DNA of 64,000 bases, from assembly GCA_037190225.1 (NCBI GenBank), contig JBBCJL010000011.1, positions 62,001 through 126,000 on the forward strand. Reading direction: 5' to 3'. Under the pieces are notes generated by a model. The model was not told where the DNA came from, did no database searches, and saw only the letters and a list, made by a program, of their open reading frames with translations. The DNA is from MKSF01 sp037190225 (GTDB taxonomy: Bacteria; Bacteroidota; Bacteroidia; Chitinophagales; Chitinophagaceae). Made by a program: the position numbers and the translations under genes. Shown piece after piece: positions 60,603 through 64,000 of this stretch; the first letter of the stretch is position 1, and every line of letters begins with the position of its first letter.

Positions 60603-61012
60603 CGTCACTTATTATTGCCATTCTAGCCACAAGCGGCTCCATATTTGCGCTGATAGCATCCATCGGTATCGTAAAGATGCCCGACTTTTATACCAGGCTG
60701 TCCGTTACGATCAAGGCGGCCACCCTGGGCATGGGCACCATACTGATCTCGTCCGCCATCTTCTTCAACGATTTTGCCGTAACCAGCAAGAATATAGCTA
60801 TCATCTTCTTCCTGATACTCACAGCCCCGATCGCCGGCCATATCATCAGCAGGGTGGCTTATTTTACCGGCATCCCGCTATGGGAAAGGACCGTTATTGA
60901 TGAGATGAAAGGCAAGTATGAAGGAGGTATAGAAAACCTCCAAAGCTCCGAAAGCGAGGAACAGGAAAAGGCCAAAGAGAAAGCAGGGAAGACCAACACC
61001 CCGAAACGGTGA
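60599..61012 (+). CDS. mrpG: Mrp antiporter subunit G
   Basis: 137 aa. Three helices with GIVKMPDFYTRLSVTIKAATLGMGTILIS and TAPIAGHIISRVAYFTGIPLW, the family pattern. A charged tail of about 40 residues (ESEEQEKAKEKAGK) extends beyond most homologues. Last gene of the operon; I see no strong terminator after it in the 217 bp to the next gene. Confidence 0.93.
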   Translation: MTSLIIAILATSGSIFALIASIGIVKMPDFYTRLSVTIKAATLGMGTILISSAIFFNDFAVTSKNIAIIFFLILTAPIAGHIISRVAYFTGIPLWERTVIDEMKGKYEGGIENLQSSESEEQEKAKEKAGKTNTPKR

Positions 61013-61131
61013 TCTTAAATAAGACCTTACGATTTTATCATCGCTTTTCCCGGTAGCGAATAGCTTGTCAACAACGCTATCAGCCCCGGTCATTGCCGAA
61101 AAAATATCAGCCTATATTTATCATTCTCCTG

Positions 61132-61139
61132 TATCTTTG
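61132..61139 (+). promoter_or_regulatory. -7 box of the second GT4 gene
   Basis: TATCTTTG matches TAnnTTTG, 90 nt before the ATG at 61230. Confidence 0.45.
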
Positions 61140-61229
61140 ATTTTTATGTATCCGGTAAAAAGACAGGCCCGGTGATGATAGCAGCGATGAGCCTGTACAA
61201 TTATCAACAGAATCTAAAGTCATCGCACA

Positions 61230-62357
61230 ATGAACAAGACAAGCGTTCTTTTTTTTATTAAAAATTTGGGTGGCGGAGGTGCGGAGAGAGTATTGGTAGA
61301 TTTATTGCACAGGTTAAATCCCGAAAAGTTTGATATTACTGTCAGAACTATATTCGATGAAGGTATCTACAGGGATCAGCTCCCGGCTCACATTACCTAC
61401 AAGTCCGCGCTTCCCAAAGAATTCCCCGGTTTTGTTTATCTGGCAAAGCTTTTTTCCAGGAAGACGTTGTATAATTTTTTCATCAGGGAAAAATATGATA
61501 TTACCGTTGCTTTTCTGGAAGGCATCACTACCAGGATTGCCAGCGGATGTGACAATCAGGATACCCGGCTCATATCCTGGCTGCACCTGGAACAAAAGTA
61601 TAAGTCTGTTTACCTTAAGCCCTACAGGAGCCTGAAGGAAATGGCAACCTCCTATAACAGGTTCGATTATATATGCTCTGCCTCCCGTTTTGCATTGGAC
61701 AGCTTAAAGTCGATCATAGATCTTAAGCCGGACAGCGGAGTTTTCCATAATATAATAGACACGGAGGCTATCCTGCGAAAAGGGAATGAAGAAGCATCAG
61801 AGATAACATTTCCGCAGGACGTTATCAGGCTGGGAAGCGTAGGTCGTTTAACACATCAGAAAGGCTATGTAAGGCTTGTCAGGGTATTGGGGAGGCTAAA
61901 GCAGGAGGGCTATAACTTCCAGTTTTACCTTTTAGGGAAAGGGGATGAAGAGCAGGCGATCAGGTCGGAAATACAAAAAAATAATTTAGAAAGCGTCATA
62001 CATTTGCTTGGTTTTCGGGAAAATCCATATAAATTTATCAGAAATTTTGATTTATTTATTGGTTCATCATATTATGAAGGATTCAGTCTGGTAATCTGTG
62101 AAGCTGCCATATTGGGCGTGCCGGCTATTGCTACGTTTGTAAGTGGATTGGACGAGATCACCAATACGACCAATCAATATTCCTATACTGTTGAAAATAG
62201 TGAAGACGGACTCTATTATGGCTTAAAAAAGCTACTGGACGACAGATCGATCATAGACAACTTAAAGGATCACTGCTTACAATCTGCGCGCTTTTTTAAT
62301 ACAGCTGCCGCTGCAGAAAAAGTAAGTGAACTATTTTTATCACTAACAAGAAAATAA
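61230..62357 (+). CDS. GT4-type glycosyltransferase
   Basis: 375 aa, GT-B fold. N-terminal FIKNLGGGGAERVLVDLLHRL, donor-site LGSVGRLTHQKGYVRLVRVL and the E-x7-E region SSYYEGFSLVICEAAILGVPAIA are standard for GT4. More AT-rich than the genes before 61 kb. It starts a short unit with the methyltransferase (10 nt gap), which suggests glycan or glycolipid modification; the substrate is unknown. Confidence 0.9.
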   Translation: MNKTSVLFFIKNLGGGGAERVLVDLLHRLNPEKFDITVRTIFDEGIYRDQLPAHITYKSALPKEFPGFVYLAKLFSRKTLYNFFIREKYDITVAFLEGITTRIASGCDNQDTRLISWLHLEQKYKSVYLKPYRSLKEMATSYNRFDYICSASRFALDSLKSIIDLKPDSGVFHNIIDTEAILRKGNEEASEITFPQDVIRLGSVGRLTHQKGYVRLVRVLGRLKQEGYNFQFYLLGKGDEEQAIRSEIQKNNLESVIHLLGFRENPYKFIRNFDLFIGSSYYEGFSLVICEAAILGVPAIATFVSGLDEITNTTNQYSYTVENSEDGLYYGLKKLLDDRSIIDNLKDHCLQSARFFNTAAAAEKVSELFLSLTRK

Positions 62358-62367
62358 TTTATAAAAC

Positions 62368-63102
62368 ATGGGAATTGTAGCCAGAGTGTTATTGAAAATC
62401 ATGGGAAGGGCCAAGTATGATGAAATGGTCATGAGCAAAAAAGCCAGGGATAAAAGTAATTATGAAGGTTTAAGCGCAGAAGAGACCTTCAATGCCATCT
62501 ATAAGAACAATGATTGGGGCAGCAGGGAAAGTGTGTCGGGAGTCGGTTCGGAAATAGTACAGACACAGGAGCTGATAAAATCATTGCCTCCGCTATTCAG
62601 GCAGTATTCCATTAAGACCTTAATTGATATACCCTGTGGTGATTTTAACTGGATGCAGCATGTAGACCGGAATGGCATCACGTACCTGGGCGGCGATATA
62701 GTAAAAGAGCTCATAACGGAAAACAATAAAAAATACGCTACCGATACCATTTCTTTCAGTCAGATCAATTTGCTTGAAGACCAGCTGCCTCAGGGCGATC
62801 TTATTCATACAAGGGACTGCCTGGTGCATTTTTCCTACAATGATATCATCAAAGCCATAAATAATATAAAGAGATCAGGCATACATTACATTTTAACCAC
62901 AACTTACCCCGACAGGGTTAAAAATTACAATATAACTACCGGGGACTGGAGAGCGTTGAATTTAGAATTACCTCCTTTTAATTTCCCCAAGCCGCTGGCA
63001 ATAATTAATGAAAACTGCACGGAAGGGAAAACAATGAACAAAGACAAATCTCTTGCCCTCTGGAGAGTAAGTGACCTGCCCGAACTATCCCCTTCTGAAT
63101 AG
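62368..63102 (+). CDS. class I SAM-dependent methyltransferase
   Basis: 244 aa. The SAM-binding motif I LIDIPCGDFNWMQHV (about 89-103) and motif II region YLGGDIVKELI are visible, followed by LIHTRDCLVHFSYNDIIKAINNI. An N-terminal extension of about 60 residues (SNYEGLSAEETFNAIYKNNDWGSRESVSG) resembles methyltransferases found beside glycosyltransferases in polysaccharide loci. The acceptor is not known. AT-rich like the preceding GT4 gene. Confidence 0.85.
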   Translation: MGIVARVLLKIMGRAKYDEMVMSKKARDKSNYEGLSAEETFNAIYKNNDWGSRESVSGVGSEIVQTQELIKSLPPLFRQYSIKTLIDIPCGDFNWMQHVDRNGITYLGGDIVKELITENNKKYATDTISFSQINLLEDQLPQGDLIHTRDCLVHFSYNDIIKAINNIKRSGIHYILTTTYPDRVKNYNITTGDWRALNLELPPFNFPKPLAIINENCTEGKTMNKDKSLALWRVSDLPELSPSE

Positions 63103-63159
63103 CAGCAGAAACGGGCAATCTTAATTTTTCCGTGCCCAACATAATTCTTTTCTGATGTC

Positions 63160-63717
63160 ATGAATGAGTTATACACTCTATTGCTAAATGCCGGTATCAC
63201 CCTGCTGGTATTCATAGCCCTTTTGCTTGCCGGTATCATCAAGAAGCAAATGGGCTATATCTACCTATCCCTCCTGGCATTGCTGGCAGGTATCATATGG
63301 GTAAGCTGGGGAGCGTTTAGCTTTGGCAAAAGAACCTTACAGTCAGCATTGCAGCCACGGAGCGGGATAGCAATTTATGAGGCATTGCTGGGAAAGCCCG
63401 GCACAGATTGCGTCCGCGTCCTGCACCACAGGGACCAGATGATCCCCAAAATAGATACCGAGATCACACTCCACTTCAAAACCTGCCCCCCGGAATTACA
63501 AAGGATACTGAGCAATAAAGCCTTTAAGGAAAGCGCCCGTATACCGGCTACTGCGGTCAGGGACCGCTTATCTTCGACTCTTCCCGACTGGTTCCGGCCT
63601 GCAGAAATGAACGATACCCTGCTTGTATTCTCCAATACAGATGCTACCGGCAACGGTCAGGAAATATACAGCTCCCCGGACAGCATGGAAGTGTATCTCA
63701 GGGATATATGGGACTGA
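63160..63717 (+). CDS. membrane-anchored protein of unknown function
   Basis: 185 aa. Two membrane helices (about 5-27 and 31-51) are followed by a soluble domain of about 130 residues with strands and the phrase LLGKPGTDCVRVLHHRDQMIPKIDTEITLHF. No family recognised. It is 57 bp after the methyltransferase on the same strand but without overlap, so operon membership is uncertain. It is convergent with the partial gene at the window end. Confidence 0.65.
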   Translation: MNELYTLLLNAGITLLVFIALLLAGIIKKQMGYIYLSLLALLAGIIWVSWGAFSFGKRTLQSALQPRSGIAIYEALLGKPGTDCVRVLHHRDQMIPKIDTEITLHFKTCPPELQRILSNKAFKESARIPATAVRDRLSSTLPDWFRPAEMNDTLLVFSNTDATGNGQEIYSSPDSMEVYLRDIWD

Positions 63718-63736
63718 TTACATTTCCCGCCGGCAA

Positions 63737-64000
63737 CTATTGCAGCAATCCGGCTTCGCTTTCCCGGGCCGATATGCTTTCCCCGGGCGCAGCTGTGTAA
63801 AAGCGCTTTAATATTTCCGCAGTATAGCGATAGCCGATCTCATTGAAGCAGGTATCAATGAGAAGCTCATACTCATAAAACAGGTGGTCGTCCATCGCCG
63901 CTTCCACCAGGCTGTTGAAAAGCGGCAGGTCATCAATATAAGCATTGTGCACACTAACGTGCGCCCCGTTGGTTTCAGCAATACCATAAAGATGCTTTAT
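63737..64000 (-). CDS. 3' end of an unidentified gene (partial)
   Basis: An open frame enters from the right edge on the minus strand without any stop and ends at 63737, giving the last 87 residues. It runs past the GTG at 63952, so the true start lies outside the window. The sequence is acidic and aromatic (DDHLFYEYELLIDTCFNEIGYRY). No family is assigned. Confidence 0.6.
   Translation of the reverse strand: MKHLYGIAETNGAHVSVHNAYIDDLPLFNSLVEAAMDDHLFYEYELLIDTCFNEIGYRYTAEILKRFYTAAPGESISARESEAGLLQ

Noticed and set aside
1..64000. CRISPR arrays, tRNA, rRNA, toxin-antitoxin or restriction systems.
   Set aside because: No regular direct-repeat arrays, no tRNA-like cloverleaf or CCA end noticed, and no family members among the proteins. 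A tRNA-scanning program would be needed to exclude tRNA fully.

Overview
The window looks like chromosomal DNA of a Bacteroidota bacterium, most likely order Chitinophagales (Chitinophagaceae-like). Supporting this are type IX secretion (T9SS) sorting domains of type A (10918-13137) and type B (33475-37029), a PorP/SprF protein (46450-47466), a GldB-type lipoprotein (23674-24681), DUF3078 and DUF4783 proteins, a BatA-like membrane protein, many Sec signal peptides, and repeated TAnnTTTG promoter boxes in place of the E. coli -10 and -35. There are no Shine-Dalgarno-rich leaders. I see no phage, plasmid, insertion sequence, CRISPR array, tRNA or rRNA. Genes are packed tightly, often with 1-20 nt overlaps.

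Layout. 0-5 kb: a gene tail, a small membrane protein, an EGF-like lipoprotein, a GHL10-type glycosidase, a DtxR/MntR regulator with a palindromic candidate operator, and an rnz-STAS pair. 5.5-13.2 kb: clpC, then a leftward, coupled operon of a PhoX-like T9SS protein, a leucine-rich-repeat protein and a di-haem cytochrome c peroxidase. 13.3-22.2 kb: batA-like, yihY/marR (divergent, with inverted repeats), xerD, a patatin, sufS, a glycosyltransferase and a lone peptide-type ABC permease. 22.5-25.9 kb: DUF3078, gldB and haem A synthase. 26.1-32.0 kb: a carotenoid operon (crtI, crtB, an unknown secreted protein, idi, crtZ, crtYcd) preceded by a MerR/B12-domain regulator with the CarH light-sensor residues. 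The expected product is zeaxanthin from GGPP made elsewhere. 32-45.6 kb: a TPR protein, a large PKD adhesin-like protein, a POT peptide transporter, DUF1015, gapA, a META-domain protein, GT2, an aldo/keto reductase and a YiiX-type hydrolase. 45.7-52.3 kb: an orphan response regulator, PorP/SprF, the acpP-fabF-rnc operon, a small lipoprotein and a nucleotidyltransferase. 52.5-61 kb: lpxK, two tiny membrane proteins, an ABC-2 permease and a complete seven-gene Mrp Na+/H+ antiporter operon. 61-64 kb: a more AT-rich stretch with a glycosyltransferase, a methyltransferase, an unknown membrane protein and a gene cut by the window end.

Most genes are housekeeping or lineage-typical. The clearest structure not explained by genes is a dispersed intergenic repeat of about 170-200 bp, present three times (693-864, 22372-22564 and, inverted, 50323-50520), with imperfect inverted ends and no coding capacity. 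Next in interest are the putative light-responsive control of the carotenoid operon (an 18-bp palindrome abutting the promoter), the unknown secreted gene inside that operon, the PhoX/LRR/peroxidase operon, and palindromes upstream of the DtxR- and MarR-family genes. I did not find a clear candidate for a wholly new multi-gene system.
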